Origin: Maribacter forsetii DSM 18668
Lineage (GTDB): Bacteria > Bacteroidota > Bacteroidia > Flavobacteriales > Flavobacteriaceae
NCBI RefSeq assembly: GCF_000744105.1
Contig: NZ_JQLH01000001.1
Location: forward strand, 3,038,001-3,102,000
Length of the DNA stretch: 64,000 nucleotides
Reading direction: 5' to 3'
Shown here: positions 52,001 through 61,658 of the stretch, piece by piece
How the letters are laid out: each line of letters opens with the position of its first letter
Numbering within the stretch: position 1 is the stretch's first letter
Notes under the pieces: generated by a model
What the model saw: the letters and a program-made list of their open reading frames with translations, nothing else
Told to the model about the DNA's origin: nothing
Databases searched by the model: none
Program-made: the position numbers and the translations under genes

Positions 52001-53722
52001 CTAAATATTTTGTGCCTTTAATTGTTCAATGATATAATCTGATGCCCTCCATGAAAGCGCCATTATCGTCCAAGTACAGTTCTTATCTGCTTGAGAAACA
52101 AAAACCCCTGCATCTACTATAAATACATTGTCCGCATCATGTAACTGCTGAAACTTATTTGTGACCGATGTTTTAGGATCATCTCCCATTCTAGTGGTAC
52201 CTACCTCGTGAATAATCTCACCTGGTTTATTTAGTCCATAATCTTTATCCTTACCTGGCTTTTCACCTAAATAATGACCACCCATATTATGAATAATCTC
52301 TTCAAAGGTATCTTGCATGTGCTTCGCCTGATTTACCTCGTATTCTGAATGTTTATAATTAAACTTCAAAACAGGAATACCAAATTGATCTACGGTCGTA
52401 GGGTCAATTTCACAGTAATTGTCTTTATAAGCAATCGCTTCGCCACGACCACCAAATCCTATAACGGAACCGTAGTATTTCTTTACATCATCACGTAAGC
52501 TATCACCATATCCTCCAGATTTTAATCCGAAGTACTGGTTCATGGCATTCGGGTCCCAACCAAAACCGTAGTTTGGCTGTCCCATACCACCCCAAACTTC
52601 AATATGATATCCTCTTGGGAAATTCAGTTTTGAATTATCACCCCACCATGGTGAGTAAACGTGCATACCACCTACACCATCTTCATTATAAGATGTCTTC
52701 CTATTCATTAACCCTGGTATTACACCCGATGCACTTGATCCTGTTGAATCATGTAAATACCTACCAACAAGGTTGCTACTATTCCCTAATCCGTTAGGGT
52801 GTTGCTTACTCTTAGAGTTTAATAGTATACGTGCAGAACTACATGCAGATGCAGCCAATACTACCACTTTACCTCTAAGTTTATATTCTTTTCTATCTTC
52901 TTTGTTGATGTAAGATACACCTGTTGCTTTACCTTCTTCATTGGTAAGAACCTCACGTACCATTGAATTCACAAATAATTTCACTTGACCGCCACTCTTT
53001 TGAGCCGGAAAGATTAAACAACTACCTGCTGAGAAATCGGCATATATTTGACATGATCTACCGCATTGTCCGCAATAGAAACAAACGCCACGATCTTCAT
53101 TAATTCTTTTGGTCAACATTGAAAGTCTCCCCGGAATTACCGGTATGTTAGACTTCTTTGCGCCATTGATGTAAAATAATTCGTGCAATCTTGGTTTCGG
53201 GGGAGGAAGAAAGAATCCGTCAGGATCGTTTTCTCTACCTTCATTGGTGCCAAATACACCAATTAACTTGTCTAATTTATCGTAATATGGTTTAACATCT
53301 TCGTATCCTATTGGCCAGTCATCGCCATGGCCATCACGGGTTTTTCCTTTAAAATCTTTTGGTCCGAAACGTAAAGAAATACGTCCCCAGTGATTAGTTC
53401 GTCCTCCGAGCATTCTTGCACGCCACCATTTAAATTCAGTTCCTTCTGCATGTGTATATGGCTCTCCTTCTACTTCCCAATCTCCCCATGACATATCCCA
53501 TTCACCAAAAGCTCTATCTGTACCTGCTCCTCTTCTTGGAGAATCATATGGTTGTTTTAATTGCGTCATGGTTTTTGGATCAGCTGGATCAAAAAATGGA
53601 CCGGCTTCTACAACAGCTACATTTAAACCTGCATCTGCCAATTGTTTGGTAGCCATACCACCACCAGCTCCTGAACCTACGATGATAACATCAAAGATTT
53701 CTGAGGATTCTTTTATTTGCAT
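52001..53722 (-). CDS. GMC-family oxidoreductase
   Basis: A 573-residue FAD enzyme. The dinucleotide-binding loop GSGAGGGMATKQLADAG lies near residue 16, followed by the acidic end of strand 2 (VVEAG). The GMC active-site region ends with NCTWTIMALSWRASDYI. A CGQCGRSC cysteine cluster (FYCGQCGRSCQIY) points to an Fe-S or disulfide site, as in the membrane-type GMC family with subunit 3. It exports with the next gene's Tat signal. First gene of the operon. Confidence 0.92.
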   Translation of the reverse strand: MQIKESSEIFDVIIVGSGAGGGMATKQLADAGLNVAVVEAGPFFDPADPKTMTQLKQPYDSPRRGAGTDRAFGEWDMSWGDWEVEGEPYTHAEGTEFKWWRARMLGGRTNHWGRISLRFGPKDFKGKTRDGHGDDWPIGYEDVKPYYDKLDKLIGVFGTNEGRENDPDGFFLPPPKPRLHELFYINGAKKSNIPVIPGRLSMLTKRINEDRGVCFYCGQCGRSCQIYADFSAGSCLIFPAQKSGGQVKLFVNSMVREVLTNEEGKATGVSYINKEDRKEYKLRGKVVVLAASACSSARILLNSKSKQHPNGLGNSSNLVGRYLHDSTGSSASGVIPGLMNRKTSYNEDGVGGMHVYSPWWGDNSKLNFPRGYHIEVWGGMGQPNYGFGWDPNAMNQYFGLKSGGYGDSLRDDVKKYYGSVIGFGGRGEAIAYKDNYCEIDPTTVDQFGIPVLKFNYKHSEYEVNQAKHMQDTFEEIIHNMGGHYLGEKPGKDKDYGLNKPGEIIHEVGTTRMGDDPKTSVTNKFQQLHDADNVFIVDAGVFVSQADKNCTWTIMALSWRASDYIIEQLKAQNI

Positions 53723-53852
53723 AATTTGAGATTAGTTGATGATTACAATTTAATTCTTTATTAAAACATGAGCCTTGTTTTTAGCTGAATAACATGCGTT
53801 ACTGGACGGACGGATATTTTTTAAGCACAATTGTCCGTTTTGGGCAATTTTG

Positions 53853-55232
53853 TTATTCACTTACAAAGGTTGAGGCAGGCAAACCAGCGGCATTGAACAA
53901 AGTACCTATGTCTGTACTTTTAAAAGCATATCTAACTCCTGTCGGATTTTTCACTTCTTTTGAGCTTAATATTACTTCTTCGTTTTTCAATTTTGCCTTT
54001 GCAGGAAACCATTCTCCTGCTGCGTTTGTAATTTCAAAAAGTTCTATTTTATTTCCTTTATTATATAATCCGTCCGCGTTGCTGAAGTTCACTTTTAACC
54101 GATTGCCTTCTACTTCAAATGAATCATATAATGGACCATATACTTCTGTATCGGCTAATAACCCGTACTCATTTTTAAGTGCAATATTCGCCAATCGCAA
54201 ACCTACATCTTGTTTATTTAAAGGGTGAATGTTTTCGGTCGTACAAATATCACTGGTCATGGCCATACCTGTATTTTTCAACGCCAAAGTTCTTCGCTGC
54301 TGGTCGCGTACCATACCACCCGCAAACTCTTGGTCATATTTAAATGGAGCTATTTGTACGTAGTAAAACGGAAAATCGTCGTTCCATTCTGTTCGCCAAG
54401 AAGTAATCATTTTACTAAAAAGTTCATGATAGCTTTCTGCGTTTGCTGTATTGGCTTCGCCTTGATACCAAAGTGTACCTGCAATTTTAAACTTAGTCAA
54501 AGGTGCTATCATGCCATTATACAGAGTAGATTTCTCTACCGTCACCCATTTATTAGTCTCGACCTTTTTATGCGCTTCAATCAATTCTGGATGTGCTTTG
54601 AAAACAGCGTCTGGTGTCCAGACTTCTGCGCTAGATGCTCCCCATGCGTTATCTATCAATCCGACCGGAATGTTTAATTCTTCTTGCACCTTTCTTGCAA
54701 AAAAATAGGCAACTGCACTAAAATCTTGCATGGTTTCAGGCGAACAAGCTACCCATGTACCTGCCGTATCTTCTTGTGGATATTTAGCAGTTCTCTTCGC
54801 TACTGTAAACAATCGAATATTCGGGTAATTTGCATTCTCGACTTCAAAATCTCTATTCGCGATTTTACTGTTTGCACTCCACTCCATATTACTTTGCCCA
54901 GAGCAAAGCCACACCTCGCCTATCAATACATCTTTCAAAGTAATTTCGTTTTTACTACCCTTAAATGTTATTTGAAACGGTCCGCCTGCTGCAGGTGTTT
55001 TTACATTGATTTCCCATTTTGCATCATTACCTGTTTTAACGGCAACGGTCTCATCGTTCCAACTTGTGTAAATCGTAAACTCTTCATTAGGGTCTGCCCA
55101 GCCATAAAGCAATACATCGCTTTCTCGTTGCAAAACCATTTCATTAGAGAATATTTTAGGTAGTGTAATTTCAGCCTTGGCAAAAGTGGTAACCACAAGG
55201 CACAGCATCATCAGGATAAAACGTAAATTCAT
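53853..55232 (-). CDS. sialate O-acetylesterase-like SGNH hydrolase
   Basis: A 459-residue secreted protein (MNLRFILMMLCLVVTTFAKA) of the SASA family. The active-site segments are SGQSNMEWS (nucleophile Ser), WGASSAEVW and LWYQGEANT, with DICTTENIHPLNKQD carrying the late Asp/His. Such enzymes remove acetyl groups from sialic acid or other sugars. It is divergent from the Gfo/Idh/MocA gene and has its own promoter. Confidence 0.92.
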   Translation of the reverse strand: MNLRFILMMLCLVVTTFAKAEITLPKIFSNEMVLQRESDVLLYGWADPNEEFTIYTSWNDETVAVKTGNDAKWEINVKTPAAGGPFQITFKGSKNEITLKDVLIGEVWLCSGQSNMEWSANSKIANRDFEVENANYPNIRLFTVAKRTAKYPQEDTAGTWVACSPETMQDFSAVAYFFARKVQEELNIPVGLIDNAWGASSAEVWTPDAVFKAHPELIEAHKKVETNKWVTVEKSTLYNGMIAPLTKFKIAGTLWYQGEANTANAESYHELFSKMITSWRTEWNDDFPFYYVQIAPFKYDQEFAGGMVRDQQRRTLALKNTGMAMTSDICTTENIHPLNKQDVGLRLANIALKNEYGLLADTEVYGPLYDSFEVEGNRLKVNFSNADGLYNKGNKIELFEITNAAGEWFPAKAKLKNEEVILSSKEVKNPTGVRYAFKSTDIGTLFNAAGLPASTFVSE

Positions 55233-55375
55233 GTAGTCAATACTATTTTGATTTAAATATAATTAAATATGTGCCATATTAACAAATTCATAATCAATCA
55301 ATGCTATTTTTAAAGTATTCGCTATCTTAACTACATTATTTGTCTTGTTTGTAAACTTCTTAAACTCAACTTGTC

Positions 55376-56749
55376 ATGCCTCACCAGCCAACATTATTTA
55401 AGCGCCGAAATTTTATTAAAGCTACTTCGGCATCTTTACTATTTACTTCTTTACCCGCCTTCGGATTCAAATTCTTCGCGAACGAAAAACCGAAAAAAGT
55501 AGCACTTATCGGTACTGGTTGGTATGGTACTGGTGATGTATTACGTCTTATTCAGGTGGCAAATGTAGAAGTGGTCTCACTTTGTGATGTTGATACCAAT
55601 CAATTAAATACTGCAGCAGAATTAGTTTCTGAACGGCAAAAAAATGGCAAAAAACCAAAGCTATTTACCGATTATAGAACCATGCTAAAAAGCACTGAAT
55701 TAGATATTGTTCTTATTGGCACACCCGATCATTGGCATGCTTTAACTTGTATTGCCGCCTTAAAATCTGGAGCTCACGTTTATGTTCAAAAACCGATTAG
55801 CGTAGATGTTATGGAGGGTGAAGCAATGGTCGCTGCTGCTAGAAAATACAACAGGGTGGTTCAAGTGGGTACACAGCGAAAAAGTACTCCGCACCTTATA
55901 GATGCTAAAAAGCAAATTATTGATGCCGGATTGCTAGGCACCATTGGTCACGTAGATATGTGCTGCTATTATCACATGCGTGCAAATGGGAATCCGTCAG
56001 AGCAAGAAGTACCAGATTTCTTTGATTGTGATATGTGGACAGGTCCTGCACCTATGAGACCTTATGATGGTTTACCACACAAAAGATGGTGGCGTACATT
56101 TCGTGAGTATGGTAACGGAATTACAGGTGATATGTGTGTGCACATGCTAGATACCGTTCGTTGGATGCTAGATTTAGGATGGCCTAAACGTATTAGCTCT
56201 GAAGGTGGAATTTATGTTCAGAAGGATGGTAAATCTAACATCTCCGATTCACAATCTGCAGTGTTTGAATATGACGGACTTAACTGTAATTGGCAACATA
56301 GAACATGGGGAAACCCTGATGATCCTGAATACCCCTGGGCATTTAAAATCTATGGAGAAAAAGGTGTTCTAAAGGGTGATGTGATGAAAGCTGAATTTGT
56401 ACCCGTAAATGGTAGTGAATCTATTCGTTTTGATGTTCTTTATGAAAAAGAGAAATACCCTGAAGACTTATCTGAAAAAGACATTGAATTACATGCCGCA
56501 CCCGCAACTCGTAGGCATATGATAGATTTCTTAAATGCAATTAAAAACAATACAAAACCCGTTGCCGATATTGAGAACGGGCACATTTCTACCGCTAGCT
56601 GTATTTTGGCAAATATATCGATGGATTTGAAAAGACCTTTAGTTTATGACCCTCAAAGTAGAACGGTAATAAACGACTCAGAAGCTACTGCATTATTGCA
56701 AAGAGACTATCGTGGACAATGGGAACACCCACACCCAGATACGGTCTAA
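55376..56749 (+). CDS. exported Gfo/Idh/MocA-family oxidoreductase
   Basis: A 457-residue protein with a Tat-like leader (FKRRNFIKATSASLLFTSLP). The NAD-binding Rossmann segment is VALIGTGWYGTGDVLRLI, and VYVQKPISVDV holds the conserved KP lysine. HKRWWRTFREYGNGITGDM and VHMLDTVRWML are typical of the second domain. Acts on sugars or inositols, in the periplasm. It converges with the LacI gene with a 1-bp gap. Confidence 0.9.
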   Translation: MPHQPTLFKRRNFIKATSASLLFTSLPAFGFKFFANEKPKKVALIGTGWYGTGDVLRLIQVANVEVVSLCDVDTNQLNTAAELVSERQKNGKKPKLFTDYRTMLKSTELDIVLIGTPDHWHALTCIAALKSGAHVYVQKPISVDVMEGEAMVAAARKYNRVVQVGTQRKSTPHLIDAKKQIIDAGLLGTIGHVDMCCYYHMRANGNPSEQEVPDFFDCDMWTGPAPMRPYDGLPHKRWWRTFREYGNGITGDMCVHMLDTVRWMLDLGWPKRISSEGGIYVQKDGKSNISDSQSAVFEYDGLNCNWQHRTWGNPDDPEYPWAFKIYGEKGVLKGDVMKAEFVPVNGSESIRFDVLYEKEKYPEDLSEKDIELHAAPATRRHMIDFLNAIKNNTKPVADIENGHISTASCILANISMDLKRPLVYDPQSRTVINDSEATALLQRDYRGQWEHPHPDTV

Positions 56750-56750
56750 A

Positions 56751-57767
56751 TTATTGTAGTTTTTTGGTAGAATCCCTTACCAACAAGCTGGTTTTCACCA
56801 CCTTAGTTTCATATGGCAAACCAGGATTTTTAATTCTATTTATCAGCAGTTTAGCTGTTTGCTCGCCTATATATTTACCATGCTGACTTACCATTGTCAG
56901 TGACGGAGTTACGTATTTAGATAACTGTCCGTTTGTAAAACCAATGATCGAAATATCATTAGGTACGTTATATCCTCTTGCCTTTACCACTTCTAAAACT
57001 TGAACAGCAATGAGTTCATCTATACCTATAATCCCATCTATGGTTTTATAATTCAGTAAAAAGGACATCAATAAATCTAAATCATCTTTAATCGTTAGAT
57101 TGATAACCAACTTAGGATCAAACGGAATATCTAATTCTTCTAACGCTTTCTTATACCCTAGCAATCTTAATTTACCAACGCTTGAACTAGAAATAGGATT
57201 TACTACCGCTATATTTTTACAGCCAATATTTATTAAATGCTTAGTAATTTTATAGCCTGCTTCAAGATCATCTACAACTACTTTATCGCACTGCACATTA
57301 TCCGAAACCCTATCAAATAGCACTACAGGAATATCATTATTGATTACATCAATCAATGCTTCATGTGTGTCTTCATTCTGACTTTCTTCAGCTAGGGACA
57401 TAATAACACCATCTACAGTACCGGCATCAAAAAATTCTAGCGTTTTTGTTTCTTTTGCTTTAGACTCGTTACTAATGCAACTAATAATATTATAGCCACT
57501 TTCATTTGCCACTTTTTCAATTCCGTATAGCACCTGAACAAAAAAGTAATTTAGAATATTAGGCACAACAACGCCAATGGTCTTTGTGCTTTTGTTCAAT
57601 AGATTAAGTGCCAACCTATTAGGCTTATAATGCTTTTCTTTTGCGTATGCCTGAATTTTTACCTTTAGGTCATTGCTAATCTCATGACTATCATTTATCG
57701 CTTTTGAAACGGTAGAGATAGAAACGCCAAAATGCCCGGCAATATCCTTTAAGGTTACTTTTTTCAT
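56751..57767 (-). CDS. LacI-family transcriptional regulator
   Basis: A 338-residue repressor. The N-terminal HTH is VTLKDIAGHFGVSISTVSKA, and the rest is a periplasmic-binding-protein-like sensor (TIGVVVPNILNYFFVQVLYG). It lies just downstream of xylA on the same strand, after a terminator. The neighbourhood makes it the likely xylose-responsive regulator; a matching operator candidate overlaps the xylB promoter. Confidence 0.93.
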   Translation of the reverse strand: MKKVTLKDIAGHFGVSISTVSKAINDSHEISNDLKVKIQAYAKEKHYKPNRLALNLLNKSTKTIGVVVPNILNYFFVQVLYGIEKVANESGYNIISCISNESKAKETKTLEFFDAGTVDGVIMSLAEESQNEDTHEALIDVINNDIPVVLFDRVSDNVQCDKVVVDDLEAGYKITKHLINIGCKNIAVVNPISSSSVGKLRLLGYKKALEELDIPFDPKLVINLTIKDDLDLLMSFLLNYKTIDGIIGIDELIAVQVLEVVKARGYNVPNDISIIGFTNGQLSKYVTPSLTMVSQHGKYIGEQTAKLLINRIKNPGLPYETKVVKTSLLVRDSTKKLQ

Positions 57768-57823
57768 AATTTATACTGCAAAATAACAGATTTAAATTGA
57801 CATTTAAATTATGTATAAAAATC

Positions 57824-57858
57824 AAAATGTCCCTGAGGTATAAACCTAGGGACATTTT
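57824..57858 (-). terminator. intrinsic terminator after xylA
   Basis: Stem AAAATGTCCCT/AGGGACATTTT (57824-57834, 57848-57858) with the inner AGGT/ACCT extension (57836-57839, 57844-57847) and loop ATAA. On the minus strand it is followed by GATTTTT. It separates xylA from the LacI gene. Confidence 0.88.
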
Positions 57859-57918
57859 AATTTCTTATTAATAAATTCTAATACCCAAAAAGCTACGATA
57901 CTTAAAGGGATAAAATAT

Positions 57919-59235
57919 TTATATGTATTGATTAATGATATTCTCAAACAATTCTTGCTTACCACTCTGTAATTCCAACTCGCCATTTTCTTTGGCGATA
58001 TTGTAAAGATCTTTCATATCTAATTTACCGTTTTCAAAATCTTTTCCCTTACCTGAGTCAAAAGAACTGTATCTGTTTTCACGTAACTTGTTATATGAAG
58101 ATGATTCAATAATTTTATCTGCAGTGATCAAAGCTCTTGCAAAAGTATCAGCACCACCAATATGTGCGTGGAACACGTCTTCTAAGTCTGTACTGTTTCT
58201 TCTTATTTTGGCATCGAAGTTTACTCCACCACCTTGCAATCCGCTAGCTGCCAAGAATACCAACATGGCTTCTGTAGTTTCTTGAATATTGTTAGGAAAT
58301 TGATCGGTATCCCAACCATTTTGATAATCTCCACGGTTCGCATCCATACTACCTAGCATACCAGCTTTAGCGGCTACTGCAATTTCATGCTGAAAAGTAT
58401 GCTGCGCCAATGTTGCATGGTTTACTTCAATATTCATTTTAAAATCGTTCTCCAAACCATATTCTTTCAAGAACCCAATTGCAGTAGCACAATCAAAATC
58501 ATACTGATGCTTCATTGGCTCCATAGGTTTTGGCTCAATAAAGAAATTTCCTTTGAACCCTTGGCTACGAGCATAATCTCTTGCCATAGTCAAGAACTGA
58601 CCCATATGATCTACTTCACGACCTAAATCGGTATTCAACAAAGACATATAACCTTCTCTACCGCCCCAGAAAACATAATTCTCACCACCTAAAGCAATTG
58701 TAGCATCTAAAGCCAATTTAATTTGACCGCCTGCTCTTGCCAAGACGTTAAAATCAGGATTGGTAGCAGCACCGTTCATATATCTTGGGTTTGAGAAACA
58801 GTTTGCCGTACCCCAAAGTAATTTCTTACCAGATTCTTTTTGCTTTTCTTTTAAGTAGTCTGTGATCGTCGCTAATCTTTTTTCTGATTCTGCAAATGTT
58901 GACCCTTCTTGTATTAAATCGAAATCATGAAAACAGTAGTAATCAAAACCTATTTTATCAAAGAATTCAAAAGCGGCATCTGCCTTGTCTTTTGCTGCTT
59001 GTACAGCATCTGAAGATTTATCCCATTCAAAACTCTGCGTACCTGGACCAAATGGATCTGAACCTTGACCACAGAAGGTATGCCAATATGCCGTTGAAAA
59101 CTTAAAGTGATCACGCATGGTTTTACCAGCCACTACTTGATCCGGATTATAGTATTTAAAGGCTAACGGATTGTCAGATTCCTTGCCCTCAAATTTAATT
59201 TTGTCTATTCCTTTAAAATATTCCTTGTTTGCCAT
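57919..59235 (-). CDS. xylA: xylose isomerase
   Basis: A 438-residue TIM-barrel enzyme that converts xylose to xylulose. Motifs: VFWGGREGYMSL, FFIEPKPMEPMKHQYDFD, VNHATLAQHTFQHE and the metal-binding DANRGDYQNGWDTDQFP. Full length for class II xylose isomerase. It is 10 bp downstream of xylB, so the two form a xylBA operon read from the xylB promoter. Confidence 0.97.
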   Translation of the reverse strand: MANKEYFKGIDKIKFEGKESDNPLAFKYYNPDQVVAGKTMRDHFKFSTAYWHTFCGQGSDPFGPGTQSFEWDKSSDAVQAAKDKADAAFEFFDKIGFDYYCFHDFDLIQEGSTFAESEKRLATITDYLKEKQKESGKKLLWGTANCFSNPRYMNGAATNPDFNVLARAGGQIKLALDATIALGGENYVFWGGREGYMSLLNTDLGREVDHMGQFLTMARDYARSQGFKGNFFIEPKPMEPMKHQYDFDCATAIGFLKEYGLENDFKMNIEVNHATLAQHTFQHEIAVAAKAGMLGSMDANRGDYQNGWDTDQFPNNIQETTEAMLVFLAASGLQGGGVNFDAKIRRNSTDLEDVFHAHIGGADTFARALITADKIIESSSYNKLRENRYSSFDSGKGKDFENGKLDMKDLYNIAKENGELELQSGKQELFENIINQYI

Positions 59236-59245
59236 TATGTTGATT

Positions 59246-60733
59246 TTATAAGTTGTTCAATATTAATTCTAATTCATTTTTCCAAGTTGCATATGCTTCT
59301 TGGTATGCCTTTTTATCTTTCTTCGGACTAAATGTCATTACGTAATCATTATCTAAAATTGCCTTACCGAATGCATCAAAATCACCTTTATAGAGATTCG
59401 CAGCTCTTGCCGCACCAATTGCACCAGTAGTATTATAAATTTCAATGTCATACCCTATTAAGGTTGCCACAGTATTCGAAAATATTTCTGAACGAAAAAG
59501 ATTGTCGTTACCGGCACGCATAACATTCACTTTTATACCGTCTGACTCCATGATTTCCATTCCGTAGACAAACGAAAAAGCAATACCTTCCAATGCAGAA
59601 CGACACAAATGACCTTTACCGTGATTATTTAAATTTAGGTTGAGAATTCTTGTACCTACATCTTTGCTTTTTAACATTCTTTCGGCTCCGTTACCAAACG
59701 GAATCAACGTAACACCATTTGAGCCAATTGGTACTTCATTTGCCAATGTATTCATCTCTTCATAAGATGCAACATTAAGATTATTCAATAACCATCTGTA
59801 TTGAATACCCGCTCCGTTAATACAAAGTAGTTTGCCAATTCTGGCTGGTTTTCCCGGAGAATAATTTACGTGTGCAAAGTTGTTTACACGAGAGCTTTCT
59901 TTTACTGAAAGATTATCTGTTACGGCATATACGACACCAGAGGTACCACCAGTAGCCGCCACTTCACCAGGGTTAAAAACATTTAATGTCAATGCGTTAT
60001 TTGGCTGATCGCCCGCTCTGTATAATATGGGTGTACCCGTTGATAATCCACTTTCCGTTGCCCCTTTTTCATTTACTTTAGATTGTACTGAAAAAGTATC
60101 TACGATATCAGGAATCATTTCTTTGTCCAATCCATACTCATCCAATACCAAATCAGCAATTGTATCTTTTTTAAAATCCCAAAAAATACCTTCTGATAAA
60201 CCTGATACGGTTGTATTTACCACGCCAGATAGTTTATAGGCGATGTAATCTCCAGGTAGCATCATCTTATAAATCTGCGCGTAAATTTCAGGTTCATTTT
60301 CTTTAACCCATTTTAATTTAGAAGCTGTAAAGTTTGAAGGGGAATTTAGAAGATGTGTATCACAAGTTTCTGCACCTATTTCTTCATAGGCTGTTTGACC
60401 AATGCCTACTGCCCTACTATCACACCAAATGATAGATTTTCTTAGGGCATTTCCTTCTTTATCAATAAGCACTAGTCCGTGCATTTGATATGATATTCCG
60501 ATACCTGAAATATCAGATTTACTAATATTTTCTTGTAGACATAATTTCTCGATACCGCTACAAACGTAGCGCCACCAATCTTCTGGACTTTGTTCTGCCC
60601 AGCCATTTTTTACAGCTTCCATAGACATTTCTGTCTCGGGCTCTGTAACTACTCCAACACTTTTTCCCGTTGAAGCATTTACCAAAGCAATCTTAATAGA
60701 TGAACTTCCGATATCTAATCCTAAATGGTACAT
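59246..60733 (-). CDS. xylB: xylulokinase
   Basis: A 495-residue FGGY-family sugar kinase that phosphorylates xylulose. Motifs: GLDIGSSSIKIALV at the N-terminus (phosphate 1), GISYQMHGLVLID, AGDQPNNALTLNVFNPGEVA and the FGGY signature-like GNGAERMLKSKDVGTRIL. First gene of the xylBA operon. Its -7 element overlaps an inverted repeat, a probable operator. Confidence 0.96.
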   Translation of the reverse strand: MYHLGLDIGSSSIKIALVNASTGKSVGVVTEPETEMSMEAVKNGWAEQSPEDWWRYVCSGIEKLCLQENISKSDISGIGISYQMHGLVLIDKEGNALRKSIIWCDSRAVGIGQTAYEEIGAETCDTHLLNSPSNFTASKLKWVKENEPEIYAQIYKMMLPGDYIAYKLSGVVNTTVSGLSEGIFWDFKKDTIADLVLDEYGLDKEMIPDIVDTFSVQSKVNEKGATESGLSTGTPILYRAGDQPNNALTLNVFNPGEVAATGGTSGVVYAVTDNLSVKESSRVNNFAHVNYSPGKPARIGKLLCINGAGIQYRWLLNNLNVASYEEMNTLANEVPIGSNGVTLIPFGNGAERMLKSKDVGTRILNLNLNNHGKGHLCRSALEGIAFSFVYGMEIMESDGIKVNVMRAGNDNLFRSEIFSNTVATLIGYDIEIYNTTGAIGAARAANLYKGDFDAFGKAILDNDYVMTFSPKKDKKAYQEAYATWKNELELILNNL

Positions 60734-60745
60734 AAATAGTATAAA

Positions 60746-60777
60746 TTGGTTTGCTGTAATAAGTTAAACCAAAAATA
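60746..60777 (-). promoter_or_regulatory. xylBA promoter with overlapping inverted repeat
   Basis: Exact -7 element TATTTTTG on the minus strand (60770-60777). The inverted repeat TTGGTTT/AAACCAA (60746-60752, 60766-60772; spacer 13) covers the -7 region and start site, 13 bp before the xylB start codon. Position fits a repressor operator, most simply for the LacI-family protein at 56751-57767. Confidence 0.55.
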
Positions 60778-60968
60778 GTTACTATACCGACCATTCGATA
60801 TTTGCGTCACGAAATATTATAGTTATTAGATTAATCAAAAAATCAAACCGTGTAATTTCATGGTTTTAATAACCTGATTATCAAATAATTATATTCTTAG
60901 TTATTAATTAATTATTTTCGAAAGGGTTTTCGTACTACCCTTCATATCAATACATAAGAATTCGTTTT

Positions 60969-61610
60969 TTAATACTGTTCTAATTGATTTTGAAGCTGCT
61001 CTAATTTTGAAAGTGCTTCAGATTTTGAATTTACATCTAGCTTCAAATAAATATTCTGAATATGAAAATTAACTGCACTGGGCGTTACAAATAACTTTTG
61101 CGCAATCATTTTATAAGTTGCTCCTTGACATAGAAAGTCAACAATCTGATTTTCTCTTTCCGAGAAAAATGCAAATGTCTTTCTATGAAAATTGCTAATG
61201 ATTTTCTTAACGATATCATTGCTCATAGCGGCACCTTCTGTTTCTATACTCCGTAATGCATGTTCCAATTTATCCAAGGTCAATGGTTTTGTCAAATAAC
61301 CGTTTGCTCCTTTCTTGAATGCATTTTTAATAATGTCAAAATCATTGATTTCACTAAACATTATGATTTTTACTTCCCAGTCCTTTTTCTTGAAAAGCTT
61401 AATGGCATCTACCCCATTCATATCATCTAATTCAATTTCTGAAAGTACAATATGTGGTTTGGTAAACTTGTAATCTTTAATAGCATTTTTGGCAGATGTA
61501 TAGCTGCCTACTACTTCATAGCCATCAATTTCTTCGAAGTGATTTTTATAAACAGAATGTAATGAGGTATCTTTTTCTAATACAATTATTCTAATATCTA
61601 AATTTTTCAT
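60969..61610 (-). CDS. NarL/FixJ-type response regulator with Glu at the phosphosite
   Basis: About 213 residues from the ATG at 61610; the frame opens at a TTG at 61658, and the ATGs at 61637 and 61619 are also possible. The receiver domain has LSEIELDDMNG, so the phosphoacceptor Asp is replaced by E58, while the switch K near 108 (YLTKPLT) is kept. A LuxR-type HTH follows (FSERENQIVDFLCQGATYKM, NFHIQNIYLKLDVNSKSEAL). With Glu in place of Asp the regulator may be permanently in an active-like state or phosphorylation-independent. No sensor kinase is encoded nearby. Confidence 0.88.
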   Translation of the reverse strand: MKNLDIRIIVLEKDTSLHSVYKNHFEEIDGYEVVGSYTSAKNAIKDYKFTKPHIVLSEIELDDMNGVDAIKLFKKKDWEVKIIMFSEINDFDIIKNAFKKGANGYLTKPLTLDKLEHALRSIETEGAAMSNDIVKKIISNFHRKTFAFFSERENQIVDFLCQGATYKMIAQKLFVTPSAVNFHIQNIYLKLDVNSKSEALSKLEQLQNQLEQY

Positions 61611-61658
61611 AATCTCCATAGTTTTTGAAGCTTTCATTCTAAAAAAGAACAATAGCAA

